The notes: generated by a model not told the origin, from the sequence alone. 64,000 bases of DNA from Anaerolineales bacterium (GCA_020060485.1 JAGVAB010000090.1:21344-85343), one strand, 5' to 3'. Positions 24,732 to 33,386 are shown, counted from the stretch's first letter. Translations and numbers: made by a program.

Positions 24732-26603
24732 CTATTCCAGTTGCGACTTGACCGCCTGGGCAAGCTGCAAAGTGACACCAGGCACTTCTGCCAGTTCCTC
24801 GATTGAGGCAGAGCGAATAGCATCCAGCGAGCCAAAACGGGATAAAAGCGCCTTGCGCCGCTTGGGGCCTACCCCGGGGATGGAATCCAGAGTTGAAGCC
24901 AGGCCGATTTTGGTGCGTCGTTTACGGTGGGCGGTGATGGCAAAGCGATGCGCCTCATCCCGCACACGCTGCACCAGATACAGCCCCTGGGAATGGCGCT
25001 CCAGAATGATTGGCGCTTCCTGACCTGGCAGAAAAAGTTCCTCCTCCTGTTTGGCCAGACCGGCTACAACTATTTTTCCGGTCAATCCAAATTCGTCCAG
25101 CACCTTCACCGCCCGGCCAAGCTGGCCTTTGCCGCCATCCACGATCAATACATCCGGCAGCATGGCAAAAGAAGGATCAGGTTTCTTCTCCAGCTTTTGG
25201 GCAGACTGCGCCGCCTCCCAGCGCCGGAAGCGACGGACCAGAACCTCTTCCATGCTGGCAAAATCATCCGGTCCCACCACGGTCTTGATGTTAAATCGCC
25301 GGTACAACCCTTTTGCCGGTACGCCCTGCTCGAAAACCACCATGCTGCCTACCGAAGCCGTGCCCTGGGTGTTGGAAATGTCATAGCACTCAATGCGGTT
25401 GGGGGCTTCCGCCAGACCAAAGGCCTGCTGCAATTCAGCCAGGGCCTGGGTCTGGCGGTTGGTGTCGGCCTCCCACTGCGCCCGCAGGGATTTCAATGTC
25501 TCCATCGCATTCTCGGTAGCCATCTCCACCAAATCATGCGACTTTCCTCTGCGCGGCACGCGCAGTTTCACCTTGGCCCCGCTGCGGCGGGTGTTCAGCC
25601 AGGTCTGGATGATGCGGGCTTCCTCGATCTCGTTGGGCAGCAACACTTCAGGCGGCACGCTGGGCGCTTTCTCGTAGAACTGTTTGACGAACTCAGCCAT
25701 CACCTCGCTATCCGCCTCGTCTTCCGTGCCCTCCAGAATGAAATACTCGCGGCCGATCAGCTTGCCACTGCGGATGAAAAAGATCTGCACACAAGCTTCG
25801 CCATTGGAGCGTGCCATGGCGATCACGTCCGAATCCATCTGCTCGGTGGAGATGACCTTCTGCCGTTCCACCACCCGTTCGATGGCCTGCATGCGGTCAC
25901 GCAGAATGGCCGCCTGCTCAAAGCGCAGTTCCTCGGCGGCTTGATCCATCTCGGCCCGCAAACGCTGCATGATCGGCCCGGTCTTGCCTTCCAGGAACTG
26001 GCACAAGTCTTCGATCACCGCCCGGTAGCCCTGCTGATCGACCGCCCCAATGCAGGGTGCGGTGCAAAGTTTGATGTCATGATACAGGCAAGCGCGGGCA
26101 TCCTTGCCGGTGATGTCACGGTCGCAAGTGCGGTAAGGGAATACCCGCCGCAAAAGATCGAGGGTCTGGTGCATGGCCCAAACACTGGTATAAGGGCCAT
26201 AATAGCGCGAGCCATCTTCGAGCATGTTGCGGGTAATGGTCACTTTGGGAAAAGCATCCGCCCAATGCACCTTGATGTAGGGGTAGCGTTTGTCATCCTT
26301 GAGCAGCACGTTGTAGCGCGGGCGGTACTTCTTGATCAGGTTCATTTCCAGGATCAGGGCTTCCAGCTCTGACCCGACCACGATCCAGTCAATATGGGCG
26401 ATGCGCTGCACAAGCTGGCGCGTTTTACCATCCTGCTGGGCGCTCTTGTGGAAGTAAGACCGCACCCGGCTGCGCAGGTTGACTGCCTTGCCAACGTAAA
26501 TGACCTTGCCGCCTTCGTCCTTCATCAGATAGCAGCCCGGTTTTTCAGGCAGTGTATCCAGAATGCCCTGCAAATGCTCGGAGATCGCTTTTTCTTCTGT
26601 CAT
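24732..26603 (-). CDS. uvrC: Excinuclease ABC subunit C
   Basis: About 623 residues, full length for UvrC, which makes both incisions around UvrB-bound DNA damage. In order: GIY-YIG endonuclease domain (GCYLMKDEGGKVIYVGKAVNLRSRVRSYF region, about 10-90), a Cys-rich linker with CLYHDIKLCTAPC, a UvrB-binding UVR motif (about 195-230), the RNase H-like C-terminal nuclease (IECYDISNTQG, DVLIVDGGKGQL), and tandem helix-hairpin-helix motifs (LDSIPGVGPKRRKALL) at the end. In-frame ATGs exist at 26630, 26606 and 26603. No Shine-Dalgarno lies before 26603/26606, but TATAAT sits 4-7 bases upstream, suggesting leaderless translation. Confidence 0.95.
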   Translation of the reverse strand: MTEEKAISEHLQGILDTLPEKPGCYLMKDEGGKVIYVGKAVNLRSRVRSYFHKSAQQDGKTRQLVQRIAHIDWIVVGSELEALILEMNLIKKYRPRYNVLLKDDKRYPYIKVHWADAFPKVTITRNMLEDGSRYYGPYTSVWAMHQTLDLLRRVFPYRTCDRDITGKDARACLYHDIKLCTAPCIGAVDQQGYRAVIEDLCQFLEGKTGPIMQRLRAEMDQAAEELRFEQAAILRDRMQAIERVVERQKVISTEQMDSDVIAMARSNGEACVQIFFIRSGKLIGREYFILEGTEDEADSEVMAEFVKQFYEKAPSVPPEVLLPNEIEEARIIQTWLNTRRSGAKVKLRVPRRGKSHDLVEMATENAMETLKSLRAQWEADTNRQTQALAELQQAFGLAEAPNRIECYDISNTQGTASVGSMVVFEQGVPAKGLYRRFNIKTVVGPDDFASMEEVLVRRFRRWEAAQSAQKLEKKPDPSFAMLPDVLIVDGGKGQLGRAVKVLDEFGLTGKIVVAGLAKQEEELFLPGQEAPIILERHSQGLYLVQRVRDEAHRFAITAHRKRRTKIGLASTLDSIPGVGPKRRKALLSRFGSLDAIRSASIEELAEVPGVTLQLAQAVKSQLE

Positions 26604-26610
26604 CATATTT

Positions 26611-26616
26611 ATTATA
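26611..26616 (-). promoter_or_regulatory. Possible -10 box for a leaderless uvrC mRNA
   Basis: TATAAT on the minus strand, 4-7 bases before the tandem ATGs of uvrC, in the sequence TTTTATAATAAAT. A transcript initiating 6-7 bases downstream would begin at the start codon. No convincing -35 box at normal spacing. Confidence 0.4.
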
Positions 26617-26646
26617 AAAGCAAGTGCCAAACCTGTGAATCAAACT

Positions 26647-26680
26647 GATACTTCGGCCAGCTTGGCGTACGGTTTGATAA
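26647..26680. repeat. Dispersed repeat B, copy 3
   Basis: GATACTTCGGCCAGCTTGGC followed by GTACGGTTTGATAA, matching the ATACCTCG...AGCTCAGTATGCGGTTTGAT pattern of the copies at 24594 and 29678. It lies upstream of uvrC, next to the terminator below. Confidence 0.6.
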
Positions 26681-26722
26681 CAAAAGCCGGCTCAGGTAGA
26701 AAATCCTGAGCCGGTCTTTTTA
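26679..26722 (-). terminator. Intrinsic terminator after the prohibitin-type gene (bidirectional)
   Basis: GCCGGCTCAGG (26686-26696) pairs with CCTGAGCCGG (from 26705); on the minus strand the stem is followed by CTTTTGTT, and on the plus strand by TCTTTTTAT. Confidence 0.78.
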
Positions 26723-26745
26723 TATTTCTTTAAGAGCCGCCGGTT

Positions 26746-27789
26746 TTACTCACCCGGAATTATGCTGGAGGGAGCTGTCGGCCCCATCTGCGGCAGCGGG
26801 AAAACAAACGGCGCATTGCTGGGCAGCAGCATCACTTCAATATTGGGAGTGATCTGGTTGATGTACTGGTAGGTCAGCAGATCGGGGTTGTCCCTGATAG
26901 CCGCCGCCACCAATAGCAGTGCTTTGGCTTCGGCATCAGCTTCGATCAGGCGGGCATCTGCCCGACCCTGGGCTTCGATCACGGCTGCGTCAGCCCTACC
27001 CTCGGCAATCTGGCGGGCTTGTTCAGCTTCCTGCTTCTTCTGTTCGACCACAAACTTGCCCTGCTGGGCCAGTTGCTCGGCAATCTGCTTCTGCTCCACC
27101 GAGGCCGCATATTCATCCGAGAAGGAAATATTGCGCAGCACAAAATCCACCAGGATCAAACCGTTCTCGTCAAGCTTGTTCTTTAACTCGGTGCGCACCA
27201 TATCCACCAGTTCAAAGCGCTTGGAACTGTATACCTCTTCAATCCCAAACTGCGAAACCGCATCGCGGATCACGCCGCGGGCCTGTGCCCGCACCAGATC
27301 GCGGTCATAGCGATTCTGCCAGGTGATATGCACCTTCACCACTTCAGCTGGATCCACGGCAAAGATGATCGAGGCATCGATCAATACTTTCTGGCCGTCC
27401 GAGGTGCGTGCTTCAATCGAGTCGTCTCCCGAGATTTGCCCTTCAGAGGGAGCGATCGACATGGTGTACGTCTGGCGCGAAATGGGATAGGTTACTACCG
27501 ACTCGGCAAAGGGGATCACCCAATGCAAACCGGGTTGCAATGCCTGTTCGCGGTAACCTCTGGGATCGATGGCCGAAATGACCACGCCCCGTTCCTGCGG
27601 CTCAATGAAGACCAAACCGGCGCTGACCGTGCTGAACACAATCGCCACCAGCGCCACGATCAAAACCAGTGTGCCGCCGCGCTTGACGGGGGTCTTGCGC
27701 GAGGCTTGCACCACAACCAGTGCAATCACTACAAAAAAGCCCAGCCAGGCAAACATGGCTACAGCCTGAAACAATCTGGCAATATTCAT
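26746..27789 (-). CDS. Prohibitin/SPFH (band 7) family membrane protein
   Basis: A 347-residue protein. Two N-terminal hydrophobic helices (about 8-30 and 40-62) are followed by the SPFH domain: IEPQERGVVISAIDPRGYRE, QPGLHWVIPFAESVVTYPIS, then DGQKVLIDASIIFAVDP. A long charged coiled coil follows (EQKQIAEQLAQQGKFVVEQ, then AEGRADAAVIEAQGRADARL), ending in a Pro-rich tail. Such proteins form large membrane-bound rings that organise membrane proteases or lipid domains. ATG 27789 has AGGAG about 10 bases upstream. Transcribed alone, with its own terminator. I do not see a linked FtsH-type protease. Confidence 0.9.
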   Translation of the reverse strand: MNIARLFQAVAMFAWLGFFVVIALVVVQASRKTPVKRGGTLVLIVALVAIVFSTVSAGLVFIEPQERGVVISAIDPRGYREQALQPGLHWVIPFAESVVTYPISRQTYTMSIAPSEGQISGDDSIEARTSDGQKVLIDASIIFAVDPAEVVKVHITWQNRYDRDLVRAQARGVIRDAVSQFGIEEVYSSKRFELVDMVRTELKNKLDENGLILVDFVLRNISFSDEYAASVEQKQIAEQLAQQGKFVVEQKKQEAEQARQIAEGRADAAVIEAQGRADARLIEADAEAKALLLVAAAIRDNPDLLTYQYINQITPNIEVMLLPSNAPFVFPLPQMGPTAPSSIIPGE

Positions 27790-28038
27790 CTCTTTTTAAA
27801 CTCCTGATATCCTGAAAAATCATCCAAAGCCGATAGGTATAACAATGCTGTCCTGACTTTCAAATCGTTTTGCATCCTCTTCTTCTACATTCCTTTGCAT
27901 GCACGCCGTGAATGCTCGCGCCTAACCGGTTAACAGCCCTGGGCAGCTATGGACGTGAGAAAGCGCCCCGGCCTGGAAAAAACTTCCCAGCTTAAATAGG
28001 TATACCACGAAAGTATTGGAATTTGATATAAAACCGCT

Positions 28039-28476
28039 TCACATCTCCAGCAGAATGGTCACCGGCCCATCATTGGCAATCTCCACCAACATGTCGGCCC
28101 CAAACTCGCCGGTCTGGGTGGGCACACCCTGCGCCCGCAGCAAACCAGCAAAACGCTCCACCAGCGGGCTGGCGATCTCTGGCAGGGCTGCTTCCACAAA
28201 CGATGGCCGGTTGCCCTTGCGCGTGTTGGCATACAGGGTGAATTGCGAAACCACAATCGCTTCGCCTTTGGTATCCAGCAGGGATAAATTCATCTTGTCT
28301 TCGGCATCGCTGAAAATGCGCAGCATGGCAATCTTGCGCGCCAGCGCCTCGGCCTGGATTTCCGTATCCTGCGGGCCGACCCCCAGCAGGATGACCATGC
28401 CTGCCCCGATCTCGGCCACACGCTTCCCGGCAATGGTTACGCTGCCCTGTTTGACTCGTTGTACAACCGCCCGCAT
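28039..28476 (-). CDS. dtd: D-aminoacyl-tRNA deacylase
   Basis: A 145-residue DTD enzyme which hydrolyses D-aminoacyl-tRNA (and Gly-tRNAAla). Start [32 protein letters not shown] (family SQxT motif) and the C-terminal region [20 protein letters not shown] (family GxFGAxMxVxLxNDGPVT) are visible, so both active-site motifs are intact. An in-frame GTG at 28482 exists, but ATG 28476 has GGAGGTG at good spacing. It is divergent from the modF-like gene, with a transposon-like element between them. Confidence 0.95.
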   Translation of the reverse strand: MRAVVQRVKQGSVTIAGKRVAEIGAGMVILLGVGPQDTEIQAEALARKIAMLRIFSDAEDKMNLSLLDTKGEAIVVSQFTLYANTRKGNRPSFVEAALPEIASPLVERFAGLLRAQGVPTQTGEFGADMLVEIANDGPVTILLEM

Positions 28477-28531
28477 GTTCACCTCCGCTTATTAAAACCA
28501 ACACCCCGTCAGGAGAGACTGATTTGAAATG

Positions 28532-28754
28532 GTCTGCCTGGTAGGGCAATCGCATTAGAAATACTGGCCAACGATAAAAGCGAAAATTTCAGGTATTCCG
28601 CTCTTTTTTGCCACCCACAATCACGACGCGACGTGCAAAAAAAACTGAATGGGGGGTGTGATAAAAATTTGCTGCGTAAATTTTTATCACACCCCTTACT
28701 TTTCGGCTGAGGCAAGTGTTGAACGCTCAAATGCGATTACCCTGTCTGCCTGGT
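28532..28754. mobile_element. MITE-like element with 14-base inverted repeats and 11-base target duplication
   Basis: Element 28543-28743 (201 bases). Left end AGGGCAATCGCATT and right end AATGCGATTACCCT are inverted repeats with one mismatch. It is flanked by GTCTGCCTGGT at 28532-28542 and 28744-28754, a perfect 11-base direct repeat. In the middle GGGGTGTGATAAAAATTT (28653-28670) and AAATTTTTATCACACCCC (28678-28695) form an 18-base perfect stem. There is no transposase frame. Target duplications of 10-12 bases are typical of some IS4-type transposases (established); the source element is not in the window. Confidence 0.85.
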
Positions 28755-28821
28755 GATCCACCTGCCCAGATACGCGCTTTCATTATACAATAGGGCATTC
28801 ATTTTCCGGGACGATTCAGCC

Positions 28822-30426
28822 ATGCTTATTCATGTTGACAACATCAGCCTGCAGTTCAACGGGCAGCGCCTGCTCGAGAACACCACCTGGTGCATTGAAG
28901 AAGGCCAGAACTGGGCCATCCTCGGCCCGACCGGTTCGGGCAAGTCCTTGCTGGCCAAAGCCCTCTGCCGTCAGGTGCCCCTGACACAGGGCAGGGTGCA
29001 GTATTTCTTTGCAGAGGCCGACCGCTCACAAGGACATTTCAAGGATATCCTCATCCTGTCTGCAGAAAGCCACCAGCAATTTCTGGGAAGGTTTGCCCAA
29101 TACCACCAGGCGCGCTGGCAAAGCCTGGAACGGAATGAAGCCCCGCCGGCAGTTGATCTGCTGAGCGCCCGCAGCATTGCCGGGGTCTCGCCATATGCCG
29201 TCAACCCGCCCCTGCCCGACCCGCAGAATTTCGCCAACCAACAGGCGGAAGTCATCCGCCTGTTGCAGCTTGAGCCCCTGCTGAACAGGAAGATGCACCT
29301 CCTTTCGAACGGCGAATCGCGCAAGCTTTTCATCGCCCGCCTGCTGCTGCAATCTCCGCGCCTGCTCATTCTGGACGATCCCCTGGTCGGCCTGGACCCG
29401 AGATCAAGGACTTCTCTTTCCAGCACGATTGCCAACCTCATCCGCCAACAGGCCGCCCAGGTCATCTTTATCACCACCCGGGCAGAGGAGATCCCCGCCG
29501 GGATTGAACATGTACTGGTGATGCGAAATTGCCGGGCGGTCGCTCAGGGCAAGCGCGCCGCGCTGCTCAACGACCCCAGCCTGCAAGCTCTGCTCAACCC
29601 CACACCAGCACAAAACACCGTACCCAAAGAAAACCCAGCCCTGCAAACGATTATAAACAGCTATGCGAAAGCAAACCCATACCTCGATAAGCTCAGTATG
29701 CGGTTTGATCAATCATCTCCGGCTGGCTGCCTGCCGCCGCCCGCCCTGGTGGAGATGCACAACGTCGCGGTGCAATATGGCCAGACACACATCCTGAAAA
29801 ACATCCACTGGACAGTGCGTGAGGGCGAACGCTGGGCCTTGCTTGGTCCCAATGGCGCCGGCAAGACCACCCTGCTCAGCCTGATACTGGCCGACAACCC
29901 CCAGGCGTATGCCAATCAGGTGACCCTCTTCGGCCAGCGCCGCGGCTGCGGCGAAAGCATCTGGGAGATCAAGCAAAAGATCGGCTGGGTCTCCCCCGAA
30001 CTGCACATCCATTATCGCCCAAACATTGCCTGCCTGGATGTGGTATGCAGCGGCTTCTTTGATTCGATCGGTCTGCACCGCGCCTGCACACCCGCACAGA
30101 CCGCCGCCGCCCGCAACTGGCTGGAACTGCTGGACATGGCCGCCCAGGCTGCGCTGTCCTTTGGCGCGCTCTCCACCGGTCAGCAGCGCCTGATCCTCCT
30201 TGCCCGGGCACTGGTCAAAAATCCCCCGCTGCTCATCCTGGATGAACCCTGCCAGGGACTGGACGAAGCCCATCGCCGCATTTTCATCGAGCTGCTGGAC
30301 CAGCTCTGTGCCGCAACCCGTTTAAGTTTGATCTACGTCACCCATTATCAGGATGAATTGCCCAAGGCCATTGACCATCATCTGATTCTTGAACAGGGGA
30401 AAATTGCACAGGCGATCGGTAAGTGA
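28822..30426 (+). CDS. Twin ATP-binding ABC protein, ModF/PhrA-like
   Basis: About 534 residues with two ABC ATPase domains and no membrane segment. Domain 1 (about 1-260): Walker A GPTGSGKS, signature LSNGESRK, Walker B LLILDDPLVGLD. Domain 2 (about 305-534): GPNGAGKT, LSTGQQRL, LLILDEPCQGLD, and a switch His in YVTHYQDEL. The twin layout resembles E. coli ModF. It is followed by the Moco-riboswitch operon for molybdate/tungstate uptake, which lacks its own ATPase gene, so this may energise WtpB (inference). The linker between domains contains YLDKLSMRF, encoded by a dispersed repeat. The frame opens at 28753; ATG 28822 is preferred as it begins the first domain (MLIHVDNISLQF). Confidence 0.85.
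   Translation: MLIHVDNISLQFNGQRLLENTTWCIEEGQNWAILGPTGSGKSLLAKALCRQVPLTQGRVQYFFAEADRSQGHFKDILILSAESHQQFLGRFAQYHQARWQSLERNEAPPAVDLLSARSIAGVSPYAVNPPLPDPQNFANQQAEVIRLLQLEPLLNRKMHLLSNGESRKLFIARLLLQSPRLLILDDPLVGLDPRSRTSLSSTIANLIRQQAAQVIFITTRAEEIPAGIEHVLVMRNCRAVAQGKRAALLNDPSLQALLNPTPAQNTVPKENPALQTIINSYAKANPYLDKLSMRFDQSSPAGCLPPPALVEMHNVAVQYGQTHILKNIHWTVREGERWALLGPNGAGKTTLLSLILADNPQAYANQVTLFGQRRGCGESIWEIKQKIGWVSPELHIHYRPNIACLDVVCSGFFDSIGLHRACTPAQTAAARNWLELLDMAAQAALSFGALSTGQQRLILLARALVKNPPLLILDEPCQGLDEAHRRIFIELLDQLCAATRLSLIYVTHYQDELPKAIDHHLILEQGKIAQAIGK
29678..29712 (+). repeat. Dispersed repeat B, copy 4, inside the modF-like gene
   Basis: CATACCTCGATAAGCTCAGT and the following ATGCGGTTTGATCAA are the uninterrupted form of repeat B. 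It lies in the region encoding the linker between the two ATPase domains and keeps the frame open, adding about 12 residues. Confidence 0.7.
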
Positions 30427-30532
30427 ACCACATAGGGTCTTTCACTTTGTCCTCATCATTCCGCCAATGATCATGCAGCGGGGCGGATGACATCCGCCCC
30501 GCAAAACCATCCCGTACCGCCCTCAGCCATGT

Positions 30533-30538
30533 TATAAT
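30533..30538 (+). promoter_or_regulatory. Likely -10 box upstream of the Moco riboswitch
   Basis: TATAAT about 27 bases before the predicted 5' end of the aptamer. No strong -35 box was found at normal spacing. Confidence 0.4.
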
Positions 30539-30564
30539 ATGCGAGACAATTTCATAAATATCAT

Positions 30565-30661
30565 TTCTCCGAACTGCCGCGCCTAAAGGCCAGTACCCAC
30601 GGCGAGCAGTCGTCAGGGTATGGCGGGAAATCGCCATGCCTCCCGCATTTGGAAAGGAGAG
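30565..30661 (+). promoter_or_regulatory. Moco (molybdenum/tungsten cofactor) riboswitch aptamer
   Basis: The closing stem CTCC (30567) pairs with GGAG in the 3' element GGAAAGGAG. The Moco-family marks GGCGGGAAATCGCC and ATGCCTCCC are present, along with paired internal arms (GTACCC with GGGTA, and GCGCC with GGC around TAAA). The order CTCCGA, GGGAAA loop, GCCTCCC, GAAAGGAG is that of the Moco RNA motif. It lies upstream of an intrinsic terminator and a molybdenum-linked operon. Sensing reduced or tungsten forms of the cofactor would terminate or permit transcription. Confidence 0.88.
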
Positions 30662-30710
30662 CAATAACCTGCACCGCCTCGTCCATTGAGGCGATGTCAT
30701 GGTTGTTAGC

Positions 30711-30742
30711 GCACCTTTCTTTCCAGAAAGGTGCTTTTTTGT
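30711..30742 (+). terminator. Riboswitch expression-platform terminator
   Basis: GCACCTTTCT, loop TTCC, AGAAAGGTGC followed by TTTTTTG: a perfect 10-base stem with a six-T tail, 50 bases after the aptamer and 45 bases before the lipoprotein ATG. It fits transcriptional control by the riboswitch. Confidence 0.85.
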
Positions 30743-30787
30743 TTGATCAATCTGTAAACCTATCAAGCTGCACATAAGGAGAAAAAG

Positions 30788-32257
30788 ATGTCCCCCAAGA
30801 GATTCAGCATTACCTTCATATCGTTGATCGTGCTTCTTGCTCTTGCTTTGAGCGCATGCAGCCCGGCTGCTGCCCCGGTTGAGGCTCCTGCGCCAGTGGC
30901 AGAAGCAGCTGCCCCGGCAACCATTGTGGAAGAAGCACAACCTGTAGAACCCATTCTGGAAGTGGTTGGCAATGGGCAGACCCTGTCCTTCACTTTGGCA
31001 GAACTACAAGCCATGGCCGCCACCGAAGGCCAGGCCGGTATGGTCAGCAGCACCGGCGCCATCACTCCACCCGTTCCCCACAAAGGCATCTCACTCAAGC
31101 ACCTAATGGAACAAGTAGGTGGTATGGAAGAAAGCATGGGCCTGTACATCGAAGCGATTGACGGCTACGGCATCACCTTTTCCTATGAGCAGGTCATGTC
31201 CGGTGAATTCATCACCTATGACCCTGTCAACGGCCTTGAGATCAAGGCCGAAGGCCCATTGACCGCCATCCTAGCCTATGAACGCGATGGTCAACTGACA
31301 GACCCCGTGCAGGACGGCCAATTGCGCGTGGTCGTTGTCAGCCCCAAAGCTGACAACGTCATCGACGGTCACTGGATGGTCAAATGGGTCAACAAACTTG
31401 AGCTGAAAGAAGTGGCCGCCAACTGGTACCTGCATCTGGAAGGCGCCATCACCGAGGACATGGACCGGGCAACCTTCGAATCCGGTTCCTCACCGCATTG
31501 CCACCTGGAAGTCTGGAAAGACAACAACGGCGATGAATGGATGGGCATGCCGCTATGGTATTTGCTGGGACGCGTGGATGATGAGAATCGCCACGAAAGC
31601 CGCGCCTTTAATGACAAGCTGGCCGAAGCCGGTTACACCATCACCCTCACCGCTGCCGACGGCTATAGCGTGGAGCTCAACAGCCAGGATGCAGCTTTCA
31701 ACAATGAATGGATCGTTGCCTACAAGGTCAATGGCGAACCGCTGTCCGACAAGAATTACCCTTTGCGCCTGGTCGGCAACGGTTTGACCAAAGGCCAAAT
31801 GGTGGGCGCCATCGAGTCGATCAGCCTGGACATTGAAGCCTTGCCCGAAAGCAGTCCTCAAACACCACCCTCGGCTGATGCCCCTGCAGATCGGGACATG
31901 GAAGGCGACCTGGTCATCTCTGGTTTGGTGGATTTCAGCATGCCCTATAAATACACCGAACTCAAGGACATGGAACAGATCAAGATCAACACCAAGCACC
32001 CCAAGAAAGACGAAATGGTGGATTATGAAGGTGTGCGCCTGAACGACCTGCTCGCCATGGCCAAACCTCAAGCCAGTGCCAAGACCGTCAAATTCATCTC
32101 TGCCGATGGCTATACCATCGAAGCGCCCTTGGCTGATGTGCTCGCCTGCAAGGATTGCCTGATCTCCTTTGGCGATGGTGAAACCTTGAACAGTGTCATG
32201 CCCGGTATGGAAAGCATGTTCTGGGCCAAAGACCTGGTGCAGATCGTTATCCAGTAA
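30788..32257 (+). CDS. Lipoprotein with three sulfite-oxidase-fold-like domains, under the Moco riboswitch
   Basis: A 489-residue exported lipoprotein with lipobox ALSAC (Cys24), then a spacer. Three consecutive stretches look like molybdopterin-oxidoreductase (SUOX) fold units: about 60-205 (LEVVGNGQTLSFTLAELQAM, PHKGISLKHLMEQVGG, YGITFSYEQVMSGE), about 215-355 (MPLWYLLGRVDDE, DGYSVELNSQDA, YPLRLVGNG) and about 375-489 (YEGVRLNDLLAMA, DGYTIEAPLADV). Each has the G-(V/I/M)-x-L-x-x-L-L and DGY elements. I do not see the single conserved Cys that holds molybdenum in sulfite oxidase, so this may not be an enzyme. ATG 30788 follows AAGGAG. It is the first gene under the riboswitch and precedes WtpA/WtpB. 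Confidence 0.72.
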   Translation: MSPKRFSITFISLIVLLALALSACSPAAAPVEAPAPVAEAAAPATIVEEAQPVEPILEVVGNGQTLSFTLAELQAMAATEGQAGMVSSTGAITPPVPHKGISLKHLMEQVGGMEESMGLYIEAIDGYGITFSYEQVMSGEFITYDPVNGLEIKAEGPLTAILAYERDGQLTDPVQDGQLRVVVVSPKADNVIDGHWMVKWVNKLELKEVAANWYLHLEGAITEDMDRATFESGSSPHCHLEVWKDNNGDEWMGMPLWYLLGRVDDENRHESRAFNDKLAEAGYTITLTAADGYSVELNSQDAAFNNEWIVAYKVNGEPLSDKNYPLRLVGNGLTKGQMVGAIESISLDIEALPESSPQTPPSADAPADRDMEGDLVISGLVDFSMPYKYTELKDMEQIKINTKHPKKDEMVDYEGVRLNDLLAMAKPQASAKTVKFISADGYTIEAPLADVLACKDCLISFGDGETLNSVMPGMESMFWAKDLVQIVIQ

Positions 32258-32270
32258 CCAATCTGTAAAG

Positions 32271-32302
32271 AAAGGTGGGCAGATTTTTGCCCACCTTTTT
32301 CA
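32271..32302 (+). terminator. Intrinsic terminator between the lipoprotein and wtpA genes
   Basis: AAAGGTGGGCA pairs with TGCCCACCTTT, followed by TT and C. It lies 14 bases after the lipoprotein stop and 17 before the wtpA ATG, so part of the transcripts should stop here. Confidence 0.75.
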
Positions 32303-32318
32303 AATCCTGAAAGCCACT

Positions 32319-33386
32319 ATGAAATCTTTGCTTCTAAAATTCTCCATCCTGGCCCTGTTATTGCCGCTTCTTGCCGGGTGCGCTCCCCAGGCCAAAACCC
32401 CGCTGGTGGTGTTTGCTGCTGGCAGCCTGATTGTGCCGCTGCACGAGATTGAAACTGCTTTTGAACAGCAGCACCCTGATGTGGACCTGCGCACCGAATA
32501 TCACGGCAGCATTCAGGTGCTGCGCCACTCCTCCGAACTGCATGAAGCAATCGACGTGATCTTGAGCGCCGACCATGCCCTCATCCCCATGTTAATGTAC
32601 TCCCAAACCATGCCGGACACCGATATTCCCTACGCTGACTGGAATTTGAAATTTGCCACCAACCGCATGGCTCTGGCCTACACCGAAAACAGTCGTTATG
32701 CGGATGAGATTACAAGCGAAAACTGGTATGAGATTCTCAGCCGGGGGGATGTGCGCATCGGCTTGGCCGACCCGCGCTTTGATGCTTCTGGTTATCGCAC
32801 CCTGATGCTGATCAAACTAGCCGAGAAACACTACCAGCGCCAGGACATCTTCTCCGACATCTTCAGCGGCCAGTTCAACAACCCTATCCGCGACCTCGAC
32901 CGCCCGCAGCAAACAACCATCCTCGTGCCTGAGATCCTCTCCACCCGTTCCTCATCCAGGATATATCTGCGCGGCTCCAGCATCCAGTTGCTCAGTCTGC
33001 TGGAATCGGGTGACATTGATTATGCTTTCGAATACCAGAGTGTGATCGAGCAGCACGGCCTGCGGGAGATCAGCCTGCCCGACCCGGTCAATATGGGCAG
33101 CGCCAACCATCTGCCGGAATATGAACAGGTGCAGGTGCTGCTGGATTTTCAGCGGTTCGCCACGGTCAAGCCCGAATTCAAGGGTGAGGTGATCACTTAC
33201 GGACTCACCATTCCAGCCAATGCCCCCAACCCTGAACTGGCCGCCGAATACATCCAGTTCCTGTTCAGCGACCAGGGCCGGGCAATCATGAATGCCAATC
33301 ACCACCCTCTGCTGGATCCTGCCACCGTCGACCGGCATGAAAACCTGCCGCCTGCCTTGCAGCCATTTGCTGCACCCGGAGAATGA
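32319..33386 (+). CDS. wtpA: Tungstate/molybdate-binding lipoprotein, WtpA type
   Basis: A 355-residue extracytoplasmic solute-binding lipoprotein (lipobox LLAGC, Cys21). It follows the WtpA/ModA pattern: LVVFAAGSLIVPLHEIE, IDVILSADHALIPMLMY, RIGLADPRFDASGYRTLM, DIDYAFEYQSVIEQHGL and GLTIPANAPNPELAAEYI. The DYAFEY segment and the long version of the protein favour WtpA over ModA, so both tungstate and molybdate may be ligands. No Shine-Dalgarno is obvious before ATG 32319. The permease gene overlaps its stop by ATGA. Regulated in part through the riboswitch upstream, subject to the terminator in between. Confidence 0.9.
   Translation: MKSLLLKFSILALLLPLLAGCAPQAKTPLVVFAAGSLIVPLHEIETAFEQQHPDVDLRTEYHGSIQVLRHSSELHEAIDVILSADHALIPMLMYSQTMPDTDIPYADWNLKFATNRMALAYTENSRYADEITSENWYEILSRGDVRIGLADPRFDASGYRTLMLIKLAEKHYQRQDIFSDIFSGQFNNPIRDLDRPQQTTILVPEILSTRSSSRIYLRGSSIQLLSLLESGDIDYAFEYQSVIEQHGLREISLPDPVNMGSANHLPEYEQVQVLLDFQRFATVKPEFKGEVITYGLTIPANAPNPELAAEYIQFLFSDQGRAIMNANHHPLLDPATVDRHENLPPALQPFAAPGE

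Noticed and set aside
24927..26372. 481-codon frame on the plus strand
   Set aside because: Complement of uvrC; no recognisable domain.
28653..28695. Terminator between dtd and the modF-like gene
   Set aside because: The stem is perfect, but both genes point away from it and it sits at the centre of an element with inverted ends and target duplications.
30565..30661. Possible cobalamin or TPP riboswitch
   Set aside because: The B12 box and the CTGAGA core of TPP are absent. The GCCTCCC and GAAAGGAG elements and the downstream molybdenum genes fit the Moco type.
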